From: Paraburkholderia youngii
GTDB taxonomy: Bacteria > Pseudomonadota > Gammaproteobacteria > Burkholderiales > Burkholderiaceae
Assembly (NCBI RefSeq): GCF_013366925.1
Contig: NZ_JAALDK010000001.1
Coordinates: 496,001-560,000, forward strand
DNA length: 64,000 bases
Direction: 5' to 3'
Under the pieces are notes generated by a model. It was not told the origin of the DNA and did not search any database. It was given only the letters and a program-made list of their open reading frames with translations. The position numbers and the translations under genes are program-made. Below, one piece after another: positions 20,457-31,155 of this stretch; the first letter of the stretch is position 1, and each line of letters opens with the position of its first letter.

Positions 20457-21539
20457 ATGCGCGTTTTTAATTTCTCCGCCGGCCCGGCGGCCATGCCCGT
20501 AGAAGTGCTGCGCCAGGCAGCCGACGAGATGCTGAACTGGCAAGGTAGTGGTATGAGCGTGATGGAAATGAGCCATCGCGGCAAGGAATTCATGTCGATC
20601 CACGAAGCAGCGCTGACCGATCTGCGCGAGTTGCTGCAGGTGCCGGCAAGTCACCGCATCCTTTTCCTGCAGGGCGGCGGCCTCGGCGAGAACGCGATCG
20701 TGCCGATGAACCTGCTCGGCTCGAAACCGCGGGCGGATTTCGTCGTCACCGGCTCGTGGTCGCAGAAATCGTTCAAGGAAGCGGAAAAATACGGCAGCGT
20801 GCATCTTGCCGCGACCGGCAAGACGGCCGAGGGCTACACGCGCGCGCCGGCGCGTGCGGAATGGCAACTGTCGGACGATCCGGCTTACGTGCATTTGTGC
20901 ACCAACGAGACCATTCACGGCGTCGAAACCTTCGAGATTCCCGACCTCGGCGATATTCCGCTCGTGGCGGACGCGTCGTCGCACATCCTTTCGCGCCCGA
21001 TGGACATCGCCAAATACGGCGTGCTGTTCGGCGGCGCGCAGAAGAATATCGGCATGGCGGGCGTGACGGTCGTGATCGTGCGTGAGGACATGCTCGATCG
21101 CGCAATGCCGATTTGCCCATCGGCGTTCGAATGGAAGACCGTCGCCGAGAACAACTCGATGTACAACACGCCGCCCACCTATGCGATCTATATTGCCGGG
21201 CTCGTGTTTAAGTGGTTGAAGAACCAGGGCGGCCTCCAGGCGATGGAGGCGCGCAACCTCGAAAAATCGAAGCTGCTGTACGACACGATCGACTCGAGCA
21301 GCTTCTATCTGAACAAGGTCGAACGTGGCTCGCGCTCGCGGATGAACGTACCGTTCTTCCTCGCCGACGAGTCGCGCAACGAAGATTTCCTGTCCGGCGC
21401 GAAAGCGCGGGGATTGGTGCAGCTAAAGGGCCACAAGTCCGTCGGCGGCATGCGGGCGTCGATTTATAACGCCGTCCCGCTCGAAGGCGTCAAAGCGCTT
21501 GTCGAATACATGAAGGAATTCGAACAGCGCAGCGCCTGA
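20457..21539 (+). CDS. serC: Phosphoserine aminotransferase
   Basis: A 360-residue class V aminotransferase that converts 3-phosphohydroxypyruvate to phosphoserine and also serves pyridoxal phosphate synthesis. It opens with [14 protein letters not shown], typical of SerC. The pyridoxal-phosphate lysine is K196 in FGGAQKNIG. The ATG at 20457 gives the exact family start. It is the first gene of the serC-pheA-hisC-tyrA-aroA-cmk-rpsA cluster. Confidence 0.98.
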   Translation: MRVFNFSAGPAAMPVEVLRQAADEMLNWQGSGMSVMEMSHRGKEFMSIHEAALTDLRELLQVPASHRILFLQGGGLGENAIVPMNLLGSKPRADFVVTGSWSQKSFKEAEKYGSVHLAATGKTAEGYTRAPARAEWQLSDDPAYVHLCTNETIHGVETFEIPDLGDIPLVADASSHILSRPMDIAKYGVLFGGAQKNIGMAGVTVVIVREDMLDRAMPICPSAFEWKTVAENNSMYNTPPTYAIYIAGLVFKWLKNQGGLQAMEARNLEKSKLLYDTIDSSSFYLNKVERGSRSRMNVPFFLADESRNEDFLSGAKARGLVQLKGHKSVGGMRASIYNAVPLEGVKALVEYMKEFEQRSA

Positions 21540-21602
21540 GTCACACTGACCGGCAGGCGTGCGCATCTTTTCCAGCAGTTACCCGGCAGAGCCGTTTTAC
21601 GC

Positions 21603-22682
21603 ATGGACGACGAACTCAATACACGACTCAAACCTCTGCGCGATCGCATCGACGCGCTCGACGCGCAGCTGATCGCGCTCCTGAACCAGCGCGCGTCGGT
21701 CGCGCTCGAAGTGGGCGAGATCAAGAAGCATTTCAACGCGCCGGTGTTCCGGCCCGAGCGCGAGATGCAGGTGATCGCGCGCCTGCAGGAAATGAGCGCG
21801 GGGCCGCTCGCGGACGAACACATCAGCGCGATCTGGCGCGAGATCATGGCCGCGAGCCGCGCGCTAGAAAAGAGCATCAAGGCCGCGTATCTCGGGCCGG
21901 TCGGCACCTATAGCGAACAGGCGATGCACGAGTACTTCGGTCAGTCTATCGAAGGGCTGCCGTGCCCCTCGATCGATGAAGTATTCCGCTCGGTCGAGGC
22001 GGGCGCCGCCGACTACGGCGTCGTGCCGGTCGAGAACTCGACCGAAGGCGCGGTGTCGCGCACGCTGGATCTGCTGCTGCAAACCCAGCTGACCATCGGC
22101 GGCGAACTCGCATTGCCGATCCATCACAACCTGCTCACGCAAAACGGGCTCGCTGGCGTCACGCGCGTATGCGCGCATGCGCAGGCGCTCGCGCAGTGCC
22201 AGCGCTGGCTGTCGACCAATGCGCCGCATCTCGAGCGCCAGGCGGTGTCGAGTAATGCCGAAGCTGCACGGATGGCGGCCGAAGATCCGACTGTCGCGGC
22301 CATCGCCGGCGATCGCGCCGCGATCCACTACGGCCTGCAGGTCACCAACGCGCTGATCCAGGATGATCCGCACAACCGCACGCGCTTCGTAATGATCGGC
22401 AAGGAGCCGACCGGTCCGAGCGGCTACGACCAGACCTCGCTGATCGTGTCGGTCGCGAACGAACCGGGCGCGATGGTCAAGCTGCTCGAGCCGCTCGCTC
22501 GCCACGGCGTGTCGATGACACGTTTCGAATCGCGTCCGGCGCGCGTCGGCACGTGGGAGTACTACTTCTATATCGATGTCGAAGGCCATCGCGACGATCC
22601 GGCTGTGGCTGCCGCGCTCGCCGGTCTCGGCGAGAAGGCCGCGTTCCTCAAAATACTCGGCTCATATCCGCGCGCCCGCTAA
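21603..22682 (+). CDS. pheA: Bifunctional chorismate mutase / prephenate dehydratase
   Basis: A 359-residue P-protein making phenylpyruvate from chorismate. Residues 1-90 are an AroQ chorismate mutase (LRDRIDALDAQLIALLNQRA). Residues 92-275 are the prephenate dehydratase, with YLGPVGTYSEQAM and VVPVENSTEGAVSRTLD. The end is an ACT domain containing the phenylalanine-sensing ESRPAR motif, so feedback inhibition by phenylalanine is expected. It is followed by hisC after 82 bases. Confidence 0.97.
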   Translation: MDDELNTRLKPLRDRIDALDAQLIALLNQRASVALEVGEIKKHFNAPVFRPEREMQVIARLQEMSAGPLADEHISAIWREIMAASRALEKSIKAAYLGPVGTYSEQAMHEYFGQSIEGLPCPSIDEVFRSVEAGAADYGVVPVENSTEGAVSRTLDLLLQTQLTIGGELALPIHHNLLTQNGLAGVTRVCAHAQALAQCQRWLSTNAPHLERQAVSSNAEAARMAAEDPTVAAIAGDRAAIHYGLQVTNALIQDDPHNRTRFVMIGKEPTGPSGYDQTSLIVSVANEPGAMVKLLEPLARHGVSMTRFESRPARVGTWEYYFYIDVEGHRDDPAVAAALAGLGEKAAFLKILGSYPRAR

Positions 22683-22764
22683 GGGCTGGCAGCGCAGTCC
22701 GGGCGGCGCCGCGTGCGCTGCCCGAACGCAGGTTTCACTTATCCATCGTCGTTCGGAGATTTTC

Positions 22765-23886
22765 ATGACAGCGTCTTTCGGCCCTTCCTATGTGCGCGCG
22801 ATCGCGCCGTACATCGCCGGCAAGCCGATTTCGGAAGTGGCCCGCGAGTTCGGTCTCGACGAGGCGAGCATCGTGAAGCTCGCATCGAACGAGAATCCGC
22901 TCGGCATGCCGGAATCCGCGCAGCACGCGATGGCGCAGGCGATCGCCGATCTTGGCCGTTATCCGGACTCGAACGGTTTCGAGTTGAAGGCGGCGCTCGC
23001 CGCGCGCTACGGTGTGCCGGCTGAGTGGATCACCCTCGGTAACGGCAGCAACGACATCCTCGAACTCGCCGCGCACGCGTTCGTCGAGAAGGGCCAGGCG
23101 GTCGTGTTCTCGCAGTATTCGTTCGCGGTCTATGCGCTCGCGACGCAAGGCGTCGGCGCGCGCGCCATCGTCGTGCCGGCGGTGCGCTATGGTCACGACC
23201 TCGACGCGATGCTCGCCGCAATCGACAACGACACGCGTCTCGTGTTCGTCGCGAATCCGAACAATCCGACCGGCACGTTCGTCGACGGCCCGACGCTCGA
23301 GGCGTTTCTCGACAAGGTGCCGCGCCACGTGGCCGTCGTGCTCGACGAGGCGTACACCGAGTATCTGTCGGCGGACAAACGCTATGACTCCATTGACTGG
23401 GTGCGCCGCTATCCGAACCTGCTGGTTTCGCGTACGTTCTCGAAGGCGTTCGGGCTTGCGGGCTTGCGCATCGGTTTCGCGATCGCGCAGCCCGGGTTGA
23501 CCGATTTGCTGAATCGACTGCGTCAACCGTTTAACGTAAATACGCTCGCGCAAGCCGCGGCGATCGCGGCACTGAACGACAGCGCGTTTCTGCAGAAAAG
23601 CGCGGCGCTGAACGCGCAGGGCTATACGCTTCTGACAGAGGCGTTCGACAAGCTTGGCCTCGAATACGTGCCGTCCGAAGGCAACTTTGTGCTCGTGCGC
23701 GTTGGCAGCGACGACAAAGCCGGCGCCCGCGTGAACCTTGCGCTGCTGAAGCAGGCCGTGATCGTGCGACCGGTCGACAGCTACGGCTTGCCGCAGTGGC
23801 TGCGCATCACGATCGGCTTGCCGGAGGAAAACGAAGCGTTCCTCGCGGCGCTCGAAAAGACGCTTGCCGAGCCTGACGCAGCGTAA
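22765..23886 (+). CDS. hisC: Histidinol-phosphate / aromatic aminotransferase
   Basis: A 373-residue class I/II aminotransferase with KLASNENPLGMP near residue 40, NPNNPTGTFVD near residue 165 and the pyridoxal-phosphate lysine K227 in SRTFSKAFGLAGLRIG. By family it acts on histidinol phosphate. Its position between pheA and tyrA suggests it is the second copy (hisC2 type) that mainly transaminates prephenate or phenylpyruvate. CGGAG lies ahead of the ATG at 22765. Confidence 0.94.
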   Translation: MTASFGPSYVRAIAPYIAGKPISEVAREFGLDEASIVKLASNENPLGMPESAQHAMAQAIADLGRYPDSNGFELKAALAARYGVPAEWITLGNGSNDILELAAHAFVEKGQAVVFSQYSFAVYALATQGVGARAIVVPAVRYGHDLDAMLAAIDNDTRLVFVANPNNPTGTFVDGPTLEAFLDKVPRHVAVVLDEAYTEYLSADKRYDSIDWVRRYPNLLVSRTFSKAFGLAGLRIGFAIAQPGLTDLLNRLRQPFNVNTLAQAAAIAALNDSAFLQKSAALNAQGYTLLTEAFDKLGLEYVPSEGNFVLVRVGSDDKAGARVNLALLKQAVIVRPVDSYGLPQWLRITIGLPEENEAFLAALEKTLAEPDAA

Positions 23887-23947
23887 GCCTTGATCCTTGA
23901 CCCCGCGCGTCGACCGGCAGGAGTGGCGCGCTTAATGTCCGTATTGT

Positions 23948-24889
23948 GTGAGCGACGTGGCCGCGTTTTCCTTTAACAAGCTGGTGATTTTCGGTGTTGG
24001 CCTGATCGGCGGATCGCTCGCGCGCGCGTTGCGTGAACGCGGCGAGGCTGGCGGGGCACGCATGGTGGTTGGGGTCGGACGGACCTCCGCGTCGAGCGAA
24101 CGGGCGTTGGCGCTTGGTGTGATCGACGGCGCCGCGGCGCTCACCGACGACGCCGCGCTGCGCGGCGCGCTCGCGGGCGCGGACTTCGTGCTGCTCGCGG
24201 CGCCGGTCGCGCAGACCCAGCCGTTGCTCGAGCGCATCGCGCCCCATCTCGACGCCAACACGATCGTCACCGATGCGGGCAGCACCAAGTCCGACGTGGT
24301 CGCCGCCGCCCGCACGGCGCTCGGCGCCCGGATCGGCCAGTTCGTGCCGGGCCATCCGATCGCCGGTCGCGAGTCCAGCGGGGTCGATGCCGCGTTGCCC
24401 GATCTGTACGTGAACCGCAACGTCGTGCTGTGCCCGCTGCCCGAGAATACGCCGGACGCGGTCGAGCGCGTCGCGGCGATGTGGCGCGCCACCGGCGCAT
24501 TGGTGCGGGACATGACGCCGCAGCAGCACGACCGCGTGTTCGCGTCGGTCAGTCATCTGCCGCACGTGCTGTCGTTCGCGCTCGTCGAGCAGATCCTCAA
24601 TTCGCCCGACGCTGCGTTGAAGTTCTCGTTCGCGGCGGGCGGTTTTCGCGACTTCACGCGCATCGCCGCGTCGAGTCCGGAGATGTGGCGCGACGTCTGT
24701 GTCGCCAATCGCGTGGCGCTGCTCGACGAACTCGACGCGTACACCGCGGTACTCGCGCGCCTGCGCACGGCGATCGAAGCCGGCGACGGCGCCGCGCTCG
24801 AAGCCGTGTTCGCGCGCTCGCGCGTCGCACGCAGTCAGTGGCAGGAGCAGCGCGCGGCTGGCGTGGCCAGCGGCGACGCGTCGAAATAA
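23948..24889 (+). CDS. tyrA: Prephenate / arogenate dehydrogenase
   Basis: A 313-residue NAD(P)-dependent dehydrogenase for tyrosine synthesis. The dinucleotide fold starts with LVIFGVGLIGGSLARAL; the catalytic region includes FVPGHPIAGRESSG and VSHLPHVLSFAL. A GTG at 23948 is the likely start since the Rossmann strand begins only a dozen residues later; no ATG is in frame upstream before a stop. A strong ribosome binding site is not evident. It lies 18 bases before aroA. Confidence 0.93.
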   Translation: MSDVAAFSFNKLVIFGVGLIGGSLARALRERGEAGGARMVVGVGRTSASSERALALGVIDGAAALTDDAALRGALAGADFVLLAAPVAQTQPLLERIAPHLDANTIVTDAGSTKSDVVAAARTALGARIGQFVPGHPIAGRESSGVDAALPDLYVNRNVVLCPLPENTPDAVERVAAMWRATGALVRDMTPQQHDRVFASVSHLPHVLSFALVEQILNSPDAALKFSFAAGGFRDFTRIAASSPEMWRDVCVANRVALLDELDAYTAVLARLRTAIEAGDGAALEAVFARSRVARSQWQEQRAAGVASGDASK

Positions 24890-24907
24890 CCGGAAACTGG
24901 ACACATC

Positions 24908-26212
24908 ATGGAATTCCTCGATCTCGGACCTTTTTCCCGTGCGTCCGGCACGGTTCGTCTGCCCGGCTCGAAGAGCATCTCGAACCGCGTGCTGCTGCTC
25001 GCCGCGCTCGCCGAAGGCGAGACGACGATCACGAACCTGCTCGACTCCGACGACACCCGCGTGATGCTCGACGCGCTCGAAAAGCTCGGCGTACGTTTGA
25101 AGCGCGACGGCGACACCTGCGTCGTGACCGGCACGCGCGGCGCGTTCACCGCGCGCACGGCCGACCTGTTCCTCGGCAATGCTGGCACGGCGGTGCGCCC
25201 GCTGACCGCGGCGCTCGCCGTGAACGGCGGCGACTACCGGATTCACGGCGTGCCGCGCATGCATGAACGGCCGATCGGCGATCTCGTCGACGGCCTGCGC
25301 CAGATCGGCGCGAAGATCGACTACGAGCAGAACGAAGGCTATCCGCCGCTGCGCATCCGTCCCGCCCAGATAACGGCCGACGCGCCGATCCGCGTACGCG
25401 GCGACGTGTCGAGCCAGTTCCTGACCTCGCTGCTGATGACGCTGCCGCTGTTGCGCACCGCGACCGGCGTCACCACCGTGCAGGTCGACGGCGAACTGAT
25501 CTCGAAGCCGTACATCGAGATCACGATCAAGCTGATGGCGCGCTTCGGCATTGAGGTCGAGCGCCACGGCTGGCACCAGTTCGTGGTGCCGGCCGGGAAG
25601 CGGTATCAGTCGCCGGGCACGATCATGGTGGAAGGGGATGCGTCGTCGGCGTCGTATTTCCTCGCCGCGGGCGCACTCGGCGGCGGGCCCCTCAGAGTCG
25701 AAGGCGTGGGCCGCGCGAGCATCCAGGGCGACGTCGGATTTGCCGATGCGCTGATCAAGATGGGCGCGAACCTGCAGATGGGCGACGACTGGATTGAAGT
25801 GCGTGGCGTCGGCAACGACCACGGCAAGCTCGATCCGATCGACATGGACTTCAACCTGATCCCCGATGCCGCGATGACGATCGCGGTCGCCGCGCTGTTC
25901 GCGGACGGCACGAGCACGCTGCGCAACATCGCGAGCTGGCGCGTGAAGGAAACCGACCGCATCGCCGCAATGGCGACCGAGCTGCGCAAAGTCGGTGCGA
26001 AGGTGCAGGAAGGCGAAGATTTCCTCGTCGTCACGCCACCCGAAAAGCTGATCCCGAATGCCGCGATCGACACTTACGACGACCACCGCATGGCGATGTG
26101 CTTCTCGCTCGTGAGCTTGGGCGGTGTGCCGATCCGCATCAACGACCCGAGGTGCGTCGCCAAGACGTTCCCCGATTATTTCGAGCGCTTTACGGCGCTC
26201 ACACAACCCTGA
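24908..26212 (+). CDS. aroA: 3-phosphoshikimate 1-carboxyvinyltransferase (EPSP synthase)
   Basis: A 434-residue shikimate-pathway enzyme that joins phosphoenolpyruvate to shikimate-3-phosphate. It shows the conserved [20 protein letters not shown] at the N-terminus and [17 protein letters not shown] near residue 90, where glycine and alanine are the wild-type glyphosate-sensitive residues. [17 protein letters not shown] and [14 protein letters not shown] lie in the C-terminal half. It is class I by these motifs. Confidence 0.98.
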   Translation: MEFLDLGPFSRASGTVRLPGSKSISNRVLLLAALAEGETTITNLLDSDDTRVMLDALEKLGVRLKRDGDTCVVTGTRGAFTARTADLFLGNAGTAVRPLTAALAVNGGDYRIHGVPRMHERPIGDLVDGLRQIGAKIDYEQNEGYPPLRIRPAQITADAPIRVRGDVSSQFLTSLLMTLPLLRTATGVTTVQVDGELISKPYIEITIKLMARFGIEVERHGWHQFVVPAGKRYQSPGTIMVEGDASSASYFLAAGALGGGPLRVEGVGRASIQGDVGFADALIKMGANLQMGDDWIEVRGVGNDHGKLDPIDMDFNLIPDAAMTIAVAALFADGTSTLRNIASWRVKETDRIAAMATELRKVGAKVQEGEDFLVVTPPEKLIPNAAIDTYDDHRMAMCFSLVSLGGVPIRINDPRCVAKTFPDYFERFTALTQP

Positions 26213-26259
26213 TGCAACCCGGATTCGCGTGCGAATCGCCCGATGTGCGACATTTTTAG

Positions 26260-26946
26260 ATGAAACCGACTCGTCCCTTTCACCAGACGCCCGTCATTAC
26301 GATCGACGGCCCTAGTGCCTCCGGCAAAGGCACTGTGGCCGCGATGGTGGCCGCCAACCTCGGCTTTCACCTGCTCGACAGCGGCGCGCTGTATCGGCTC
26401 GCGGCGCTCGCGAGCCTGCGCTATAGCATTGCGGCGGACGACGTCGACGCACTTGTCAACCTGATCGATGACCTCCATATCACGTTTCGCGAGGGGCTCG
26501 CGCAGCTTGACGGGGTCGATGTATCGACCGAAATCCGCGCCGAGGAAGTGGGCAGCCGCGCTTCGGCGATCGCCGTGCATGCGCCGGTGCGAACCGCGCT
26601 GGTGGCGCGCCAGCGGGCGTTTCGCAAGGAACCGGGACTGGTCGCCGACGGCCGCGACATGGGCACCGTGATCTTCCAGGACGCCGCGCTGAAGGTGTTC
26701 ATGACCGCGAGCGTCGAGGCCCGCGCGATGCGCCGGCATAAGCAATTGATCCAAAAAGGATTTTCTGCTAATATAGATGACTTGCTCCGGGATTTGCGTG
26801 AGCGTGACGAGCGTGACAGTCAGCGCGCGGCCGCGCCGCTCAAGCCCGCGGCGGATGCAAAGCTGCTTGATACCTCCGCATTGTCGGTCGACCAGGCGGT
26901 CGAGCAGGTGGTGCAATGGTATGAAGCGCTGGTCCCGCATGCGTGA
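26260..26946 (+). CDS. cmk: Cytidylate kinase
   Basis: A 228-residue nucleoside monophosphate kinase phosphorylating CMP and dCMP. The P-loop reads [19 protein letters not shown] near residue 15. [13 protein letters not shown] and [13 protein letters not shown] are the substrate-binding signatures, and [16 protein letters not shown] is the lid region. It lies 47 bases after aroA and upstream of rpsA, the standard cmk-rpsA-ihfB arrangement. Confidence 0.97.
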   Translation: MKPTRPFHQTPVITIDGPSASGKGTVAAMVAANLGFHLLDSGALYRLAALASLRYSIAADDVDALVNLIDDLHITFREGLAQLDGVDVSTEIRAEEVGSRASAIAVHAPVRTALVARQRAFRKEPGLVADGRDMGTVIFQDAALKVFMTASVEARAMRRHKQLIQKGFSANIDDLLRDLRERDERDSQRAAAPLKPAADAKLLDTSALSVDQAVEQVVQWYEALVPHA

Positions 26947-27126
26947 CTGAAAACGGTCGCGCAGAAGTGGCCAGCAGCGGCAGTCCCGTTGTTGGTAGGT
27001 GCTTCGCAATGGTCGCGAAGCGTTGTTTTTAACCCTTTAACCCCGCGTGGCGTTCGCGTATATGCCGCAGTTGCTGACCGGTCCGGTGAGCCAGGCGTTG
27101 CGAAGACCATGCAAACTCTGATTTTT

Positions 27127-28842
27127 ATGTCCGACCTGCAAACCTCTACCCCGAATACCGAATCTTTTGCGGCTCTGTTCGAAGAGTCGCTGACCAAGCA
27201 GGACATGCGCGCTGGCGAAGTAATCTCCGCCGAAGTCGTGCGTGTCGACCACAACTTCGTGGTCGTGAACGCTGGTCTGAAGTCCGAAGCCTACATCCCG
27301 CTCGAAGAGTTCCTGAACGACGCGGGCGAGGTAGAAGTGCAGGCGGGCGACTTCGTTTCCGTCGCGATCGACGCGCTGGAAAACGGCTATGGCGACACCA
27401 TCCTGTCGCGTGACAAGGCGAAGCGTCTGGCTTCGTGGTTGTCGCTGGAAAAGGCGCTGGACAACAACGAACTCGTGACCGGCACGATCACGGGCAAGGT
27501 CAAGGGCGGTATGACCGTGATGGTCAACGGCATCCGCGCGTTCCTGCCGGGTTCGCTGGTTGATACGCGTCCGGTCAAGGACACGACCCCGTACGAAGGC
27601 AAGACCCTCGAATTCCGCGTCATCAAGCTCGACCGCAAGCGTAACAACGTCGTGCTGTCGCGCCGCGCTGTCATCGAGGCAACGCAAGGCGAGGAGCGCG
27701 CGAAGCTGCTCGAAACGCTGAAGGAAGGCGCGATCGTCGAAGGCGTGGTCAAGAACATCACCGACTACGGCGCGTTCGTGGACCTCGGCGGCATCGACGG
27801 CCTGCTGCACATTACCGACATCGCATGGCGTCGCGTGCGTCACCCGAGCGAAGTTCTGTCGGTTGGCCAGGAAGTCACCGCGAAGATCCTCAAGTTCGAC
27901 CAGGAAAAGAACCGCGTTTCGCTCGGTATCAAGCAACTGGGCGACGATCCGTGGGAAGGCATCTCGCGCCGTTACCCGTCGGGCACGCGTCTGTTCGGTA
28001 AGGTCACGAACATCACCGACTACGGCGCATTCGTCGAAGTGGAATCGGGCATTGAAGGCCTCGTCCACGTGTCGGAAATGGACTGGACCAACAAGAACGT
28101 TGCTCCGTCGAAGGTTGTCCAGTTGGGCGACGAAGTCGAAGTGATGGTTCTCGAAATCGACGAAGACCGCCGTCGTATCAGCCTCGGCATGAAGCAGTGC
28201 AAGCCGAACCCGTGGGACGACTTCAGCCGCAACTTCAAGAAGGGCGACAAGATCAGCGGCGCCATCAAGTCGATCACCGACTTTGGCGTGTTCATCGGTC
28301 TGCCGGGCGGCATCGACGGTCTGGTTCACCTGTCGGATCTGTCGTGGAGCGAAACCGGCGAGGAAGCCGTTCGCAAGTACAAGAAGGGCGACGAAGTGGA
28401 AGCGATCGTTCTCGGCATCGACGTCGAGAAGGAACGTATTTCACTGGGTATCAAGCAGCTCGAAGGTGACCCGTTCAGCAACTATGTTGCAATGAACGAC
28501 AAGGGTTCCGTCGTCGACGGTACCGTCAAGTCGGTCGACGCGAAGGGTGCCGTGGTCCAGCTGTCGGGCGAAGTCGAAGGCTACCTGCGTGCTTCGGAAA
28601 TCGCCCAAGACCGCGTGGAAGACGCTCGCAACGTGCTGAAGGAAGGCGACAAGGTCAACGCGATGATCATCAACATCGATCGCAAGTCGCGCGGCATCAA
28701 CCTGTCGATCAAGGCGAAGGACTCGGCTGAGCAGCAGGAAGCCATCCGCGGTCTCGCTGCTTCGGATTCGAGCGCAGCCGCTACCGGCACGACGAACCTC
28801 GGCGCGCTGCTGAAGGCCAAGCTCGACGGCCAGAACCAGTAA
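27127..28842 (+). CDS. rpsA: 30S ribosomal protein S1
   Basis: A 571-residue protein of six S1 RNA-binding repeats that brings mRNA to the ribosome. Repeats 3-6 are clearest, each with an [14 protein letters not shown] strand (at about 28010 and 28270, for example). [14 protein letters not shown] is the family start; an in-frame ATG at 27109 would add MQTLIF. No Shine-Dalgarno lies before either start, as in E. coli rpsA, where S1 controls its own translation through the leader. The leader here is about 180 bases. Confidence 0.97.
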   Translation: MSDLQTSTPNTESFAALFEESLTKQDMRAGEVISAEVVRVDHNFVVVNAGLKSEAYIPLEEFLNDAGEVEVQAGDFVSVAIDALENGYGDTILSRDKAKRLASWLSLEKALDNNELVTGTITGKVKGGMTVMVNGIRAFLPGSLVDTRPVKDTTPYEGKTLEFRVIKLDRKRNNVVLSRRAVIEATQGEERAKLLETLKEGAIVEGVVKNITDYGAFVDLGGIDGLLHITDIAWRRVRHPSEVLSVGQEVTAKILKFDQEKNRVSLGIKQLGDDPWEGISRRYPSGTRLFGKVTNITDYGAFVEVESGIEGLVHVSEMDWTNKNVAPSKVVQLGDEVEVMVLEIDEDRRRISLGMKQCKPNPWDDFSRNFKKGDKISGAIKSITDFGVFIGLPGGIDGLVHLSDLSWSETGEEAVRKYKKGDEVEAIVLGIDVEKERISLGIKQLEGDPFSNYVAMNDKGSVVDGTVKSVDAKGAVVQLSGEVEGYLRASEIAQDRVEDARNVLKEGDKVNAMIINIDRKSRGINLSIKAKDSAEQQEAIRGLAASDSSAAATGTTNLGALLKAKLDGQNQ

Positions 28843-28863
28843 GCCTGAGAGGTCTGCTGCAGT

Positions 28864-29187
28864 ATGACCAAATCGGAATTGGTCGCCCAGCTGGCTACGC
28901 GATTTCCGCAACTTGTTCTCAAGGATGCGGATTTCGCGGTGAAGACGATGCTTGATGCGATGTCGGAGGCGCTTGCCAAAGGTCATCGCATCGAAATTCG
29001 TGGCTTCGGCAGCTTCGGCCTCAACCGCCGTCCCTCCCGCGTCGGACGCAATCCGAAGTCGGGCGAGAAGGTGCTGGTACCCGAGAAGTACGTACCGCAC
29101 TTCAAGCCGGGCAAGGAATTGCGCGAGCGGGTCGATCGTCGCGCGGGCGAGCCGCTGAAGGCCGAGGAGCCGGATGACGACCTTTAA
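28864..29187 (+). CDS. ihfB: Integration host factor beta subunit
   Basis: A 107-residue DNA-bending protein of the HU/IHF family, forming a heterodimer with IhfA. The conserved [17 protein letters not shown] start, the [20 protein letters not shown] beta-arm, and [20 protein letters not shown] with the intercalating proline are all readable. It lies 21 bases after rpsA with GAGG upstream. A terminator follows about 80 bases later. Confidence 0.97.
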   Translation: MTKSELVAQLATRFPQLVLKDADFAVKTMLDAMSEALAKGHRIEIRGFGSFGLNRRPSRVGRNPKSGEKVLVPEKYVPHFKPGKELRERVDRRAGEPLKAEEPDDDL

Positions 29188-29488
29188 TGACTCCGCTGTA
29201 TGTGTATGTTGCAGCGTGGCATAGCTAGCGTCAGCGGCCAAGGCCAGTCGGCAAAAGACCAGGAAAAGCGCCTTCGGGCGCTTTTTTTTCGTCCATCATT
29301 TGAGAAGTCGCGCCTTCCGCTGCGGCCTTTGCATTTCGCGAATGGCCCGTAAGTCCGGCATCCCGCCACTTGCTGCCCAGCCGCGAGGGCATCCATTACA
29401 ATACGGGTCACTTCGGCGCGGGCAACACCGTGGCGCGACGCGTCATCAAGCCGGCGTCATCCCGCAACTGCCGTGAAGAGATCTATTC
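29188..29488 (+). promoter_or_regulatory. Intergenic region between ihfB and lapA
   Basis: About 300 bases with a strong terminator in the first third (listed separately). TACAAT near 29398 could be a -10 for the lapA unit, but no good -35 is visible. I see no open frame with coding character. Confidence 0.4.
29264..29289 (+). terminator. Intrinsic terminator of the serC-ihfB supraoperon
   Basis: AAAAGCGCC and GGCGCTTTT arms around a TTCG tetraloop, followed by eight T residues. It is the first strong terminator after serC on the plus strand, so the transcripts of this 9 kb gene run probably end here. Confidence 0.93.
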
Positions 29489-29782
29489 ATGAAATTTATC
29501 GTCTGGCTGATCCGTGTGCTGGTGTTCGTGCTGCTGCTCGTGCTCGCGCTCTCCAACACGCAACCCGCTACGCTGAATTTCCTCGCCGGCTACGTCTGGT
29601 CGGCGCCTCTGATTCTGATCGGCCTCGCGTTTTTCGTGATCGGCTTGCTCGCCGGGCTCGTGTCGGCGATGCCGGCCGTCGTGCGTCTGCGCATGGAGAA
29701 TAGCCGGCTCAGGCGCGAGTTGCGCGTGGCGCGCGAGACTCCCGCCGTGGTAGAGCAGCCGCCGATGCCGCCGCTGATTTGA
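29489..29782 (+). CDS. lapA: Lipopolysaccharide assembly protein A (DUF1049)
   Basis: A 97-residue inner-membrane protein with two hydrophobic helices (about residues 3-21 and 40-63) around the short loop SNTQPATLNF, then a basic, coiled cytoplasmic tail rich in Arg and Glu. This is the LapA (YciS) pattern. LapA acts with LapB in adjusting LpxC turnover and lipopolysaccharide level. It is placed directly before lapB. Confidence 0.88.
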   Translation: MKFIVWLIRVLVFVLLLVLALSNTQPATLNFLAGYVWSAPLILIGLAFFVIGLLAGLVSAMPAVVRLRMENSRLRRELRVARETPAVVEQPPMPPLI

Positions 29783-29853
29783 GCTGTCTTGCGCCGTGCG
29801 TGCTCCGAGCGCGGCTTTTCGTTTTCGCTTTTCCGCACATTTGCATTAATCGC

Positions 29854-31029
29854 ATGGATCTAGACTTCTGGTGGCTGCTGGTCATACCCGTCGCGTTCGC
29901 GTTCGGCTGGATGGCGGCGCGCTACGACCTCAAGACGCTGCTGTCCGAAAGCGCCAACCTGCCGCGGTCGTATTTTCGCGGCCTGAACTTCCTTCTCAAC
30001 GAGCAGCCCGACCAGGCGATCGATGCATTCATCGAAGTCGTCAAGCTCGACCCTGAAACGGTCGAATTGCATTTCGCGCTCGGCAATCTGTTCCGCCGGC
30101 GCGGCGAAACGGACCGCGCGATTCGCGTGCATCAAAATCTGCTGAGCCGCGCGGACCTGCCGGTCAACGAGCGCGATCACGCGCTGTACGAACTCGGCCA
30201 GGACTTCCTGAAAGCGGGTCTGCTCGACCGTGCCGAAGAAACGTTCCGCTCGCTGCAAGCGGGCGATTACGCGCTGGGTGCTCAACGCGCGCTGTTGACG
30301 ATCTACGAGATCGAGAAAGACTGGGTCAAGTCGATAGATACCGCGCGCCACCTCGAAACGATGGGCGCACCGTCCCTCGACAAGGAAATCGCGCAGTTCC
30401 ACTGCGAACTTGCGCAGGAAGCGCTGCAGCAGAAGAAACCGGACGAGGCACGTCATCAGCTCGGGCTCGCGCTGAAGGCGAACCCGACCAACGTGCGCGC
30501 GACGATCCTGTTCGGCGATGTCGACGCGGCCGGCGGCGCGCCGGAAGCGGCGATTGGGCAATGGCGCCGCGTCGAGGAGCAGAACCCCGCGTATCTGCCG
30601 CTCGTCGCCGAGAAGATCATGAAAGCATATGAAGTGCTCGGCCGCGCGCAGGAGGGCGCCGATCTGCTGACCACGTGGGTCGACCGTCATCCGAGCAACG
30701 ATCTGCTCGACGTTGCGTATCAGCACGTCGCATCGCTGCGCGGCGCCGATGCTGCGCATGCGCTCGCGCGCACGCAGATGCAGAAGTCGCCGAATCTGGC
30801 CGGCATGACGCGTCTGCTCGAAGCGCAGCAGGCCGTCGCCGAAGAGCCGCGGCGCGGCGAGCTCGAACTAATGCGCACACTGATCCGCCAGCGCACCAAG
30901 AATCTGCCACGCTATACGTGCCAGAATTGTGGTTTCAGGGCCCGGCTTTTCTACTGGCAGTGCCCGGGATGCAGCGGTTGGGAAACCTATGCGCCGCGCC
31001 GCGTCGAGCCAATTGCCGCGCCGAACTGA
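29854..31029 (+). CDS. lapB: Lipopolysaccharide assembly protein B (TPR, rubredoxin-like zinc)
   Basis: A 391-residue protein with an N-terminal membrane anchor (MDLDFWWLLVIPVAFAFGW), about nine tetratricopeptide repeats, and a C-terminal rubredoxin-type metal site (YTCQNCGFRA and QCPGCSGWETY). LapB recruits LpxC to FtsH and so controls lipid A synthesis. The ATG at 29854 matches the family start. It lies 71 bases after lapA and leads into ugd and heptose genes. Confidence 0.93.
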   Translation: MDLDFWWLLVIPVAFAFGWMAARYDLKTLLSESANLPRSYFRGLNFLLNEQPDQAIDAFIEVVKLDPETVELHFALGNLFRRRGETDRAIRVHQNLLSRADLPVNERDHALYELGQDFLKAGLLDRAEETFRSLQAGDYALGAQRALLTIYEIEKDWVKSIDTARHLETMGAPSLDKEIAQFHCELAQEALQQKKPDEARHQLGLALKANPTNVRATILFGDVDAAGGAPEAAIGQWRRVEEQNPAYLPLVAEKIMKAYEVLGRAQEGADLLTTWVDRHPSNDLLDVAYQHVASLRGADAAHALARTQMQKSPNLAGMTRLLEAQQAVAEEPRRGELELMRTLIRQRTKNLPRYTCQNCGFRARLFYWQCPGCSGWETYAPRRVEPIAAPN

Positions 31030-31155
31030 CGCCGCATGCGCGGCGGTGGCCGCGTCGGCGTACATTGGCGCGCAATCGCCCCGCGAATTTCGCAACGAGT
31101 TTATCGCCGGCCTCACGAGCGGCATTCATCACCGGAACCATCTACCGGACAGCGT

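Noticed and set aside
23807..26206. About 800-codon minus-strand frame across hisC, tyrA and aroA
   Set aside because: It spans three well-supported genes on the opposite strand and has the Arg/Ala/Asp/His composition of a shadow frame.
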